The position numbers and the translations under genes were made by a program. From Ktedonobacter racemifer DSM 44963 (lineage in GTDB: Bacteria; Chloroflexota; Ktedonobacteria; Ktedonobacterales; Ktedonobacteraceae): a stretch of 64,000 nt of DNA. Of the stretch, positions 35,659 through 42,525 are shown piece after piece (within the stretch, counting starts at the first letter, position 1; each line of letters starts with the position of its first letter). Where the stretch lies: positions 2,418,001 to 2,482,000 of the forward strand of contig NZ_ADVG01000002.1 in the NCBI RefSeq assembly GCF_000178855.1, in the 5' to 3' direction. The notes under the pieces are model-generated. The model did not search any database and was not told where the DNA came from. It worked only from the letters and a program-made list of their open reading frames with translations.

Positions 35659-35752
35659 TTGGTAATCAGGGTCCCTGCCTGACACAAAGAGATGAGAGCA
35701 GCCGAACTAGCGTGTTGCTCTCATCTTCGGGCATATCCACCAGGAATGTTCA

Positions 35753-36217
35753 CTAGCATTGTAATAGTGAGTCGACCTTATCTAGAAATTCGTCCAGTTC
35801 AAAAGGCTTGTTCAAGGCCACGAGATTGCGTTTCCGCATCTCTTCCTGGGGTGGCAGGTACGCGCTCATCATAATTGTGGGTGTCTCGGCAAGCTCATTT
35901 AGGGTGTGGAGACGATCATAGAGTTCAATTCCATTCATCAGTGGGAGACGATAATCGGTAATGATCAGACAGGGCTTTACCTGTTTGACCAGGGTCAGCG
36001 CCTGCATACCGTCATTGACCAGTAACGGGCGATAGGGTGTCTCCTGGCGCAGGGCCTCCACCAGCATAGAGCCAATATAGTCATCATCTTCAACAATCAG
36101 AATGGTTTTATCTTCTGCGCTCTGGGGAGCACCCGCCGCGAGCTCCTCAGTTGAAGGCTCGCTTTGCCACATCTGCTCCTGCGCGGTCTCAGTCATGCTC
36201 TCAGTCATATATTGCAT
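35753..36217 (-). CDS. Single-domain response regulator (CheY-like)
   Basis: This 154-aa protein has an N-terminal linker of about 35 residues rich in Glu/Ser and one receiver domain (about 36-154). ILIVEDDDYIG gives the acidic pair, LIITDYRLPLMNG the phospho-acceptor Asp, and LNKPFELDEF the conserved Lys. No output domain is present, so it signals by protein contact. The ATG at 36217 has GAGGAGGG 7 nt upstream. The sensor kinase is not adjacent. The ISAs1-type element is inserted just upstream of its promoter area. Confidence 0.88.
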   Translation of the reverse strand: MQYMTESMTETAQEQMWQSEPSTEELAAGAPQSAEDKTILIVEDDDYIGSMLVEALRQETPYRPLLVNDGMQALTLVKQVKPCLIITDYRLPLMNGIELYDRLHTLNELAETPTIMMSAYLPPQEEMRKRNLVALNKPFELDEFLDKVDSLLQC

Positions 36218-36349
36218 GCATTCCCTCCTCACGTTTGCACACAGTATGCACACAATCAAGCTCATACATTCGTCTGTGATATTAAGAACACGCCAAAGGC
36301 TGGGATTTCGTTTCGTGCCAAGCTTTAGAACTATCTTAAAAACCACGCT

Positions 36350-36359
36350 AAAAGCCTTA
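36350..36359. repeat. Target site duplication, left (ISAs1-type element)
   Basis: AAAAGCCTTA lies directly before the left end of the element; the same 10 bases follow its right end at 37667-37676. Confidence 0.95.
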
Positions 36360-37666
36360 CAGGGTTTCTCAAAAGTCTGGTGAGGGGTGAAAAAGAAGAG
36401 TCAATCCAGTAGAATGCATGACATCAAAAAACACAGCATTCAAGGAGTGACTCAGCATGGACTATACAACATTGCTGGAAGAAAACAAGGGGGAGCCCGT
36501 CTGCTCGTCGAGACAGATGCAATCCCTGTATCAGGTTTGTCACCATCTGAGAGACGGAAGAAAAGCACGAGGAAGGCAATATGACCTCGCGGGGGTGCTG
36601 CTGGTGGTCGTCCTGGCAAAATTGGCGGGGATGAGCAGCCTGCTAGCAGCAAGTGAATGGGCAAAGGATCAGGAAAAGGTCATCCGCGCGAATGTGAACC
36701 TTTCCTGGAAACGGATGCCTTGTGCCAATACCTACAGCTACGTCCTGGCACGCTTAGACAGTCAACAGGTCAATGCTCATCTGGCCGCGTGGTTTGTGCG
36801 CCAGATGAGCCACCAGCGAGAAGGAGAGCCAGACGACCAGCACGTCCATCTGGCCATTGATGGCAAAGCGCTCAAAAGCACTGGGGAGCAGGCATATGGA
36901 GGAGAGCATCCCCAACAACATCTTCTGCATATTTATGAAGCAGAAACGGGTGTGGTCCTCCAGCAGATCCCCATTGGCTCTAAGACGAATGAGGTTGGCG
37001 CGCTCAAACCGTTTCTGACCGAGGTGACATGTAAAGGGCGAGTGATCACCGTTGATGCGGCGCAAAGCTATCACGAGATGACTCGGCTGGTGCGCACGAG
37101 CTGGAGGGGAGGTGATTCTCATCATCAAGGACAATACACCTGTTGCTCGCGCGGACCTCGAACTGTTTTTTGAAGACCCGCAAGCAGATCAGAGCACCTG
37201 GCAATCGTATACTCAGCTTGACAAGGGCCATGGTCGTCTGGAACGTCGCTCGATTATGAGCAGTCCCGATCTCAATGGCTTGTTCTTCAAGGATTGGGGC
37301 GAGATTGGACAGGTCTTTCGCTTACAGCGCGAACGAACGATCAAAGGGAAGCACAGTTGCGAGGTTCGCTACGGGTTAACAACGCTTTCTCTGAGGCATT
37401 GTCCTCCAGAACGTCTTCTGCACTACCTTCGAGCACACTGGAAGGTGGAGAATCATCTCCACTGGCATCGAGATGCCACCCTTGGGGAGGACCGTTGCCG
37501 AGTCCGCTTCATTCCGGTGATGGAAATGCTGGCCGTGCTCAATAACGTGGTTCTTTCTCTCATGCACCTGCACCGGGTTTCCACCGTCGCTCGCCAGCTT
37601 CGTCGTTTTGCCTCTCATCCAGAGGAGGCTCTTGCTTGGTTGCTTCAGGACTTTTGAGAAACCCTG
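36360..37666 (+). mobile_element. ISAs1-family insertion sequence
   Basis: This 1307-bp element has perfect 18-bp terminal inverted repeats (CAGGGTTTCTCAAAAGTC at 36360-36377 and its complement at 37649-37666) and 10-bp target duplications. Both exact ends and duplications suggest fairly recent insertion. The DDE residues of its transposase fall in AIDGKALKS, VITVDAAQSY and HWKVENHLHW. The reading frame is broken by one shift, so it is probably not active unless frameshifting occurs. Confidence 0.96.
36457..37657 (+). pseudogene. Frameshifted ISAs1-family transposase
   Basis: The two frames together make about 400 aa, the size of an ISAs1 transposase. The first frame (36457-37173) carries the N-terminal region and two catalytic Asp residues. 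The second (in phase with 37112-37657) carries ILIIKDNTP and the catalytic Glu in HWKVENHLHWH. The shift falls near 37090-37110, where the first frame passes into unrelated codons. There is no clear slippery heptamer, so it looks like a mutation. The start ATG has AAGGAG 10 nt upstream. Confidence 0.85.
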
Positions 37667-37676
37667 AAAAGCCTTA
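37667..37676. repeat. Target site duplication, right (ISAs1-type element)
   Basis: AAAAGCCTTA directly follows the right terminal inverted repeat. It ends 9 nt before the -35 box of the tRNA promoter. Confidence 0.95.
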
Positions 37677-37685
37677 ATGCAACCC

Positions 37686-37714
37686 TTGACATTGGAAGCA
37701 GATATCGGTATAAT
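37686..37714 (+). promoter_or_regulatory. Consensus sigma-70 promoter of tRNA-Thr
   Basis: TTGACA (37686-37691) and TATAAT (37709-37714) are exact consensus boxes with a 17-nt spacer, 18 nt before the tRNA. Confidence 0.93.
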
Positions 37715-37732
37715 CCTCTACAGATCTACTAA

Positions 37733-37804
37733 GCCGGCGTAGCTCAGGGGTAGAGCAGCTGTTTTGTAAACAGCTGGCCGGGGGTTCGAATCCCTTCGCC
37801 GGCT
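37733..37804 (+). tRNA. tRNA-Thr (anticodon TGT)
   Basis: A 72-nt cloverleaf is complete. Acceptor GCCGGCG pairs with CGCCGGC, and D-arm GCTC pairs with GAGC. Anticodon stem GCTGT/ACAGC holds the loop TTTGTAA (anticodon TGT, codon ACA). The T-arm has GGTTCGAATCC. The CCA end is not encoded (TCCC follows). A consensus promoter precedes it. It stands alone between an insertion sequence and a membrane-protein gene. Confidence 0.95.
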
Positions 37805-38045
37805 CCCATGTTCCTCCAATCCACTTCACACCGCACAAAAAGCCGCTTCAAGCAACTTCCCGTCAGAGACAGAAAATCACTCAAAACGGCCCTTTTTTCA
37901 CATAACTTCTGATGGGAGAGGCCACTTTTCAAAACAATAACCGTTGTTCCACAGACCTTTATATTTGATCCATTCATACCAGTTTCGTCATACTTAATGT
38001 TGATTGCTTCAGCTTTCTTTGTATGATTTAAAAACGGAGCGTACT

Positions 38046-38246
38046 ATGCTTGGACTTCATCCTTTCACGATTGTTATCTTTCTTACGACTGCTTTTTGGC
38101 TCTGGATGATGGTTGATTGTATATTAAATAAATCCCTGAGAGATACTGAGAAAGTTCTCTGGTTCCTTTTGATCTTCTTTACCCAAATAGCAGGTGCCAT
38201 TATCTATTTCATCATTGGGCGTACAAAAAGAAATATTGTTCATTAA
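38046..38246 (+). CDS. PLDc_N-type small membrane protein, cut by an in-frame stop
   Basis: The 66-aa frame starts MLGLHPFTIVIFLTTAFWLW with two membrane helices and an RDTEKVLWFLLIFFTQ-AGAIIYFI pattern, which fits the PLDc_N (phospholipase D N-terminal) small membrane family. The ATG at 38046 has CGGAG upstream. A TAA at 38244-38246 ends it. The same frame then continues open to a TAG at 38430-38432 and would encode a Gln/Pro/Tyr-rich tail of 61 residues that looks like real protein. The gene is either newly truncated or read through. Confidence 0.75.
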   Translation: MLGLHPFTIVIFLTTAFWLWMMVDCILNKSLRDTEKVLWFLLIFFTQIAGAIIYFIIGRTKRNIVH

Positions 38247-38432
38247 CCATCTCAACCAGCTTCTGAACAGGAATCACAATCACGTCAGCCATACTCACAG
38301 GGCTATCAGACTCAACAAATTCCTTATTATCAATTAGACATGCCATCCGTTTCGCCTACTCAGCCGATCGATGAACAATATGAACAACCTCGTGCTGCCT
38401 ATCCTGAACAGATTCAACAAGATAATCACTAG
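38247..38432 (+). pseudogene. In-frame Gln/Pro-rich tail after the TAA of the PLDc_N gene
   Basis: Directly after the TAA, in the same phase, the frame reads PSQPASEQESQSRQPYSQGY and continues Gln-, Tyr- and Pro-rich to the TAG at 38430. It has no start of its own. Composition and phase agree with the usual cytoplasmic tail of such small membrane proteins, so it is likely the severed C-terminus. A full product would be 128 aa counting the stop position. Confidence 0.7.
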
Positions 38433-38546
38433 TTCTCTTTCCCTTTATGCTCATCGGAGAATTACATGAGTGGATGTCAAAAATTTCGTCAATTAGGAAC
38501 CGCAAGTATGTTTTCGTTTGGCTAAGAAAAGGATATCCTATTATCC

Positions 38547-38864
38547 ATGAAACGAAAACTATCTATCGGCTTTGGAGCCCTCTTACTCGCTCTCGCAGTA
38601 TTTCTTCTTCCCGCGTCAGGTGCAGGCACTGCATATGCATCAGGCGGCGGCGCACTAATCGGCCCTAATCCCCACTGTGCGACCTTGGGAAGCCTGATCG
38701 AGACTGAACCTATCAAAAGTGGGACCACCACACTTGCTTACCTGAAGATCTATTATAACAGCTCCAATGGCTATAATTGCGCTGAGACAATAGCTACTGG
38801 AAGCACCTACGGGACAAGTAAATATATGTATGCAGAAATTCTCTCGTGCAGTAATACTAGGTAA
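38547..38864 (+). CDS. Small secreted protein with one Cys pair
   Basis: The 105-aa protein has a clear signal peptide (basic MKRK, hydrophobic core to AYASGGG, cleavage about residue 32). The mature part (about 73 aa) has Cys in PHCATLG, NCAETI and LSCSNTR. The central LAYLKIYYNSSNGYNCAETI pattern loosely recalls spore-associated protein A, but I would not name it from that. Its stop overlaps the Uma2 gene end by 8 nt in convergent orientation. A GGATAT stretch lies before the ATG; no strong ribosome site is seen. Confidence 0.65.
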   Translation: MKRKLSIGFGALLLALAVFLLPASGAGTAYASGGGALIGPNPHCATLGSLIETEPIKSGTTTLAYLKIYYNSSNGYNCAETIATGSTYGTSKYMYAEILSCSNTR

Positions 38865-39453
38865 AGAACACCCCTACTGTTACGGTCAGCCCAGGCAGTA
38901 TACGCGAGGATATAAGACTTGAGCCGGAGAAAAGGCCCAATGAACGATAGTTGCCTTGCTCCAGAGCCAATACTTCTAGCATTCTCGCATCGGGATTCAC
39001 GACCCAATACTCGGGAACGCCTGCGGCAGCATATGCCTCTAATTTCTCGTGCAAGTCATGTCGAGCAGTACTCGGTGAAGATACTTCTACCACAAGGTCA
39101 GGCGCGCCAATAACACGTGAGGGAGTGATACTATCCAGGTGTCTATTCAGCACCACAAAGACATCAGGCTGTACAATAGTTCCTAAACCCAATTCCACAT
39201 CAAGAGGGGCAACCCCAACCTTACCTAAACCTGCCTCTTTTACGAAAGAACGCAGATAAGACGCGATCTCAAGCACAATTTCCTGATGTTCCCAACCGGG
39301 CGAAGGCGCCATATAGAGTATCCCTCTCACTACCTCATACCGCTGTCCATCCTCTGGTATTGCCGCATACTCAGTATATGTCCATTGGCCCTGTGGGGGA
39401 CCTGGAACCCCGTTGGCTGGAGCTACGACAGGCAAGCTTTCTCTCGTCGCCAT
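38857..39453 (-). CDS. Uma2-family (DUF820) endonuclease-like protein
   Basis: This 198-aa protein matches the Uma2 family: YEVVRGILYMAPSPGWEHQEIV near residue 35, then VQPDVFVVLNRH, and APDLVVEVSSPSTARHDLHEKLEAY with the PD-(D/E)XK-type Asp and Glu, followed by EYWVVNPDARMLEVL. The family has a restriction endonuclease-like fold, but its substrate is unknown. It is amplified in Chloroflexi and cyanobacteria. The ATG at 39453 was chosen as the start of the conserved part, with AGGCAGG upstream. Confidence 0.88.
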   Translation of the reverse strand: MATRESLPVVAPANGVPGPPQGQWTYTEYAAIPEDGQRYEVVRGILYMAPSPGWEHQEIVLEIASYLRSFVKEAGLGKVGVAPLDVELGLGTIVQPDVFVVLNRHLDSITPSRVIGAPDLVVEVSSPSTARHDLHEKLEAYAAAGVPEYWVVNPDARMLEVLALEQGNYRSLGLFSGSSLISSRILPGLTVTVGVFFT

Positions 39454-39753
39454 CACAACCTGCCTTTCATGCGAAAACCAAACATACAATGATGCACATG
39501 GACTATTTATTGTAAGCATACCATAGACATTTAGCGTATAAACAAGCCGCCAACCGCTGAAGAGCCTTTACCCGGCACAACCATCTGGTAGCCATCTAAA
39601 CGTACCAGGGAAGGTTTCAGCGGGAGGAGTCCAAGCTAGCTTGGACCCTACAAGCTGGTGCTTGCTCCGCGTTTAGAGGGAGCGACCAGCCAGCAGGCAC
39701 ATGATACAATGCAAGGGATTACAATACGTTGATCTAACCGGTATGGGAGAAAA
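39454..39753. other. Gap upstream of the larA-like gene with an 18-bp palindrome
   Basis: No gene is evident. The region holds the perfect palindrome GTCCAAGCTAGCTTGGAC (39629-39646) and a nearby CTGGTA...TACCAG pair. These could be an operator or an RNA leader. I see no known riboswitch consensus. Confidence 0.5.
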
Positions 39754-39774
39754 GTGCAGAGAGGTGATATTACC

Positions 39775-41040
39775 ATGAGTATAGGAACAGGCTATACCCA
39801 ACAGGCGCTCAGTGAGGAAGAGATACGTCAGATCCTGGTGCAGGCCTTTGGCGAGCTTTCGCTGGACGGTAAGCGCGTCCTGGTGATTATTCCTGACAGT
39901 ACACGCACAGCGCCCCTTCCCTTGCTGTTCCGTGAGCTATACGCCCTGCTGGGTCAGAGGGTACAGCGCCTGGATTATTTGATCGCCCTGGGGACGCATC
40001 CACCGATGTCTGAGGAGGCGATTGCGCAACTGGTTGGCGTTGATGCTGTGGAGCGCCAGGAGCGCTATCCCAATGTCGCGATCTATAACCATCACTGGGA
40101 CAAAGCAGGCGTGCTAAAGACGGTTGGTGTGATCTCGCGTGAAGAGGCCCAGGTGCTCACCAACGGCATCCTCTCGGAGGAGGTTCCCGTACGCCTCAAT
40201 GGCATGATCTTCGACTATGACCAGATCGTGATCTGCGGACCGGTCTTCCCGCACGAGGTCGTCGGCTTCTCTGGCGGGGCCAAATATCTCTTCCCCGGCA
40301 TCGCGGGCGCGGATATCATCAACTTCACGCACTGGCTGGGCGCGCGCCTGACCAGTATGCTTACCATCGGCACGAAGGATACGCTGGTGCGCCGGGTTAT
40401 CCATCGCGCCGCGGCCTTTGTAGAGCGCCCCATCCTCTGCCTGGCCCTGGTGATGCAGGGCGAGACCCTGCATGGACTCTACGCAGGCAACTATATCGAT
40501 GCCTATAATGATGCCGCCGACCTTTCGGCGCGCTTGAATGTAATAACAGTTGAGCGACCCTTTAAACAGGTGCTCTCGCTGCCATCGACGCGCTATGACG
40601 ACCTGTGGACCGCGGCCAAAGCCATGTATAAGACTGAGCCAGCCATCGCGGACGGGGGCGAGGTCATTATCTACGCACCACATATCAGCGAGATCTCTTA
40701 TACACATGGCGCGCTTATCGACGAGGTTGGCTATCATGTGCAAGAATACTTCCTCAAGCAATGGGAGCGCTTCAAGCAGGTGCCTGGCTCAATTCTGGCT
40801 CATAGCACGCACGTGAAGGGGACGGGAACCTATGATAGCGCTACAGGCATCGAGCGACCACGCATCCAGGTCACGCTGGCGACCGCCATCCCCGAGGAGC
40901 GCTGCCGCAAGGTCAACCTGGGCTACCGCGACTATCGCGAGATCAATCCCGAGGACTGGGCCGGGCGAGAAGACGAGGGGCTACTGCTGGTCCGCCACGC
41001 GGGCGAGATGCTCTACCACGCCCCCAGCGTCAGAAAATAA
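39775..41040 (+). CDS. Lactate racemase-like (LarA family) protein
   Basis: The 421-aa protein has the LarA/DUF2088 fold: an N-terminal half with VIIPDSTRTAPLPLL, ALGTHPPMSEEAI, the Ni-pincer region HEVVGFSGGAKYLFPGIAG near residue 165, and FTHWLG. The second half contains PHISEISYTHG. Ligand-type His residues and the SGG.K...PGIAG motif are present, so a nickel-pincer nucleotide enzyme is likely; the substrate may be lactate or another hydroxy acid. Accessory larB/C/E genes are not adjacent. I chose the ATG at 39775, with GAGGTGAT 7 nt upstream; a GTG at 39754 is possible. Confidence 0.85.
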   Translation: MSIGTGYTQQALSEEEIRQILVQAFGELSLDGKRVLVIIPDSTRTAPLPLLFRELYALLGQRVQRLDYLIALGTHPPMSEEAIAQLVGVDAVERQERYPNVAIYNHHWDKAGVLKTVGVISREEAQVLTNGILSEEVPVRLNGMIFDYDQIVICGPVFPHEVVGFSGGAKYLFPGIAGADIINFTHWLGARLTSMLTIGTKDTLVRRVIHRAAAFVERPILCLALVMQGETLHGLYAGNYIDAYNDAADLSARLNVITVERPFKQVLSLPSTRYDDLWTAAKAMYKTEPAIADGGEVIIYAPHISEISYTHGALIDEVGYHVQEYFLKQWERFKQVPGSILAHSTHVKGTGTYDSATGIERPRIQVTLATAIPEERCRKVNLGYRDYREINPEDWAGREDEGLLLVRHAGEMLYHAPSVRK

Positions 41041-41089
41041 TGGCACGCTGTAACGTTTCTCTTAAAGAACCGAAAATTAGGTAGTGACT

Positions 41090-41767
41090 CTATTGAGAAG
41101 TGGTATGTAAGGGAGTCGTCAAGAACGCGAGGAAGGACCAGGGATGATCGGCGAGGCCCAAAGCCATGGCAGGAGTGCGTCGCTGATATCGTTGTGGAGT
41201 CCCCTCCCTTGGGAGGCGTAACGCCCGATGAGGACGTATCCAGTTGTGTTCAAAGAGGTGCAGGTGGAGCAAGGCATCGAAGGTGACATCACGTTTGGCA
41301 AAGGCATGGGTCTTGCGTGTGAGGGCATTGAGCCGATCGCGGAGAGCACCGTTGGCCCGCTCAACATGGACGGTTCCGGGTTGGATGATGACCTCGCCCA
41401 AGGCGGCACGGATCTCAACGGAGAGCAGTTTTCCATGCTCATCACGGTGCTTGATGGTCTGCGTCAAGCACACATCTGGAGGGACGACCAGTGGGGGACG
41501 ACCGCGCTGCCCTGAGCGGACCGGCTGACGATAGGCTCGAGTGAGGATGGCGGCATAGCCCCGCCAGCCATCGCTGCACCAGTTCAATGGACGACCCTGG
41601 GTACGCGCTACGGTGAGGGTGACCGCTCGCTCGACGAGATCGTCGCCGATGCGTCCAGTGGCACAGGCGGCAATGAAGCGGCTGGGGCGATCTTGCACGA
41701 GGCAACCCCAGCGTTCACCGGCATCAACTTCGTCGGGGGCTCCGTTTTTTTGTGCACGAAGGACCAA
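41090..41767 (-). CDS. InsB-like DDE part of IS1-family transposase
   Basis: This frame carries the catalytic region: NWCSDGWRGY (second Asp) and VHVERANGALRDRL (catalytic Glu). The first Asp (EIDEFW) is in the upstream frame, so the active enzyme must be a fusion made by -1 frameshifting at 41745-41751. The fusion would be about 343 aa. The first in-frame ATG has no ribosome site, in keeping with production by frameshift. The C-tail (LAFLTTPLHTTSQ) ends near the left inverted repeat. Confidence 0.85.
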   Translation of the reverse strand: MVLRAQKNGAPDEVDAGERWGCLVQDRPSRFIAACATGRIGDDLVERAVTLTVARTQGRPLNWCSDGWRGYAAILTRAYRQPVRSGQRGRPPLVVPPDVCLTQTIKHRDEHGKLLSVEIRAALGEVIIQPGTVHVERANGALRDRLNALTRKTHAFAKRDVTFDALLHLHLFEHNWIRPHRALRLPREGTPQRYQRRTPAMALGLADHPWSFLAFLTTPLHTTSQ

Positions 41768-42120
41768 AACTCATCGATTTCAACCGTCGAGAGGCGCAAG
41801 TCCTGCGTGAGAATGGCCGTCAAGGCTTCCGCATGCTCGCTTGCCCGCCGCAACCATTCGCCAATCGTCTCGTACTTGTGGCCCGTGATCTCTTCTGCCG
41901 CCCGCAGACTTCCCCGACGCATCACGACCAGAAGCGCCTGGGTCACCTCGGCTACTGGCGTATGGAGGCGATACATCGGCGTGCCTTCCGTTTCACCAAA
42001 GAAGCGGCCACATCCACGGCACTGGTAGCGCCGTCGTCCTTTGCTGCTACCATTGCGAATGACGTGGGGCTGTTCACATGCAGGGTTGGGACATGCTGGC
42101 AGGGATGGTATGGGTGTCAT
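41608..42120 (-). CDS. InsA-like zinc-finger part of IS1-family transposase
   Basis: The N-terminal part has CPNPACEQPHVIRNG and CRGCGRFF zinc-finger pairs followed by a helix-turn-helix region (about 55-110). STVEIDEFWSFV near residue 115 includes the first catalytic Asp. Sequence after the AAA AAA AC site (residues beyond about 125) is not conserved in type, as expected if ribosomes usually slip to the other frame. The ATG at 42120 has GGAGG 7 nt upstream. Confidence 0.85.
   Translation of the reverse strand: MTPIPSLPACPNPACEQPHVIRNGSSKGRRRYQCRGCGRFFGETEGTPMYRLHTPVAEVTQALLVVMRRGSLRAAEEITGHKYETIGEWLRRASEHAEALTAILTQDLRLSTVEIDEFWSFVHKKTEPPTKLMPVNAGVASCKIAPAASLPPVPLDASATISSSERSPSP
41744..41752 (-). 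promoter_or_regulatory. Putative programmed -1 frameshift site (A7C)
   Basis: On the minus strand the run CAAAAAAAC lies at the codon pair AAA AAA of the InsA-like frame. A -1 slip puts ribosomes into the InsB-like frame and reads KKNGAPDE, in line with IS1's known A6C slip. Confidence 0.75.
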
Positions 42121-42170
42121 GGTTCGTCCTCCTGACCTCTATTTTACCACTTCTCTCAAGAGTCACTACC

Positions 42171-42525
42171 GAGAACTGCTTCATTCTCAGAAGCAGATGA
42201 TTCCTGCGCCTCAGTATCCGTAGTGACATCCTTTACCATGTCCTACATCTAACCTCCTGATGAGCACCAAATTACAAAACTATCGTTTATCCTCTTTATT
42301 CCACACCGGCTACCACATAAGTGAAAAACATCTTATTTTAAGAGCCCAGAAAATCCTTAAGTCAGATTTCTCTTTCTTAAGGATTTCCTAAACGCTTTGG
42401 TTAACTAACTCAGGCCATAGGCCAGTCTCAACAATTGCGCTTCTTTATAATCCCAGGGTTTGTGATCACAGTCTCAAGAACTATGGTTACAGTCTCAAGA
42501 TTTGAGGCATCCTACATATTTCCTC
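42171..42525. other. Gap between the IS1-type element and gyrB
   Basis: No gene is evident. The AT-rich stretch contains a weak inverted repeat (CCTTAAG...CTTAAGG, about 42355-42385), possibly the gyrB transcript end. It also has the repeated trimer-like text ACAGTCTCAAGA at about 42469 and 42490. Confidence 0.5.

Larger units (their letters stand above)
41080..42170 (-). mobile_element. IS1-family insertion sequence
   Basis: This 1091-bp element has imperfect 26-bp terminal inverted repeats (41080-41105 and 42145-42170, 23 of 26 matching). Ends begin GGTAGTGACTC, like IS1 ends. It carries two overlapping minus-strand frames joined by an A7C slip site, the IS1 plan. No target duplication can be found, so it is older or has been rearranged. 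The zinc finger and DDE motifs look intact. Confidence 0.92.

Noticed and set aside
38466..38525. 19-codon frame (MSGCQKFRQLG...) with GGAG upstream, before the small secreted protein gene
   Set aside because: It could be a leader peptide, but it is too short to support without conservation.
39454..39753. Nickel/cobalt riboswitch upstream of the larA-like gene
   Set aside because: I could not match the conserved core of that riboswitch; only simple palindromes are seen.
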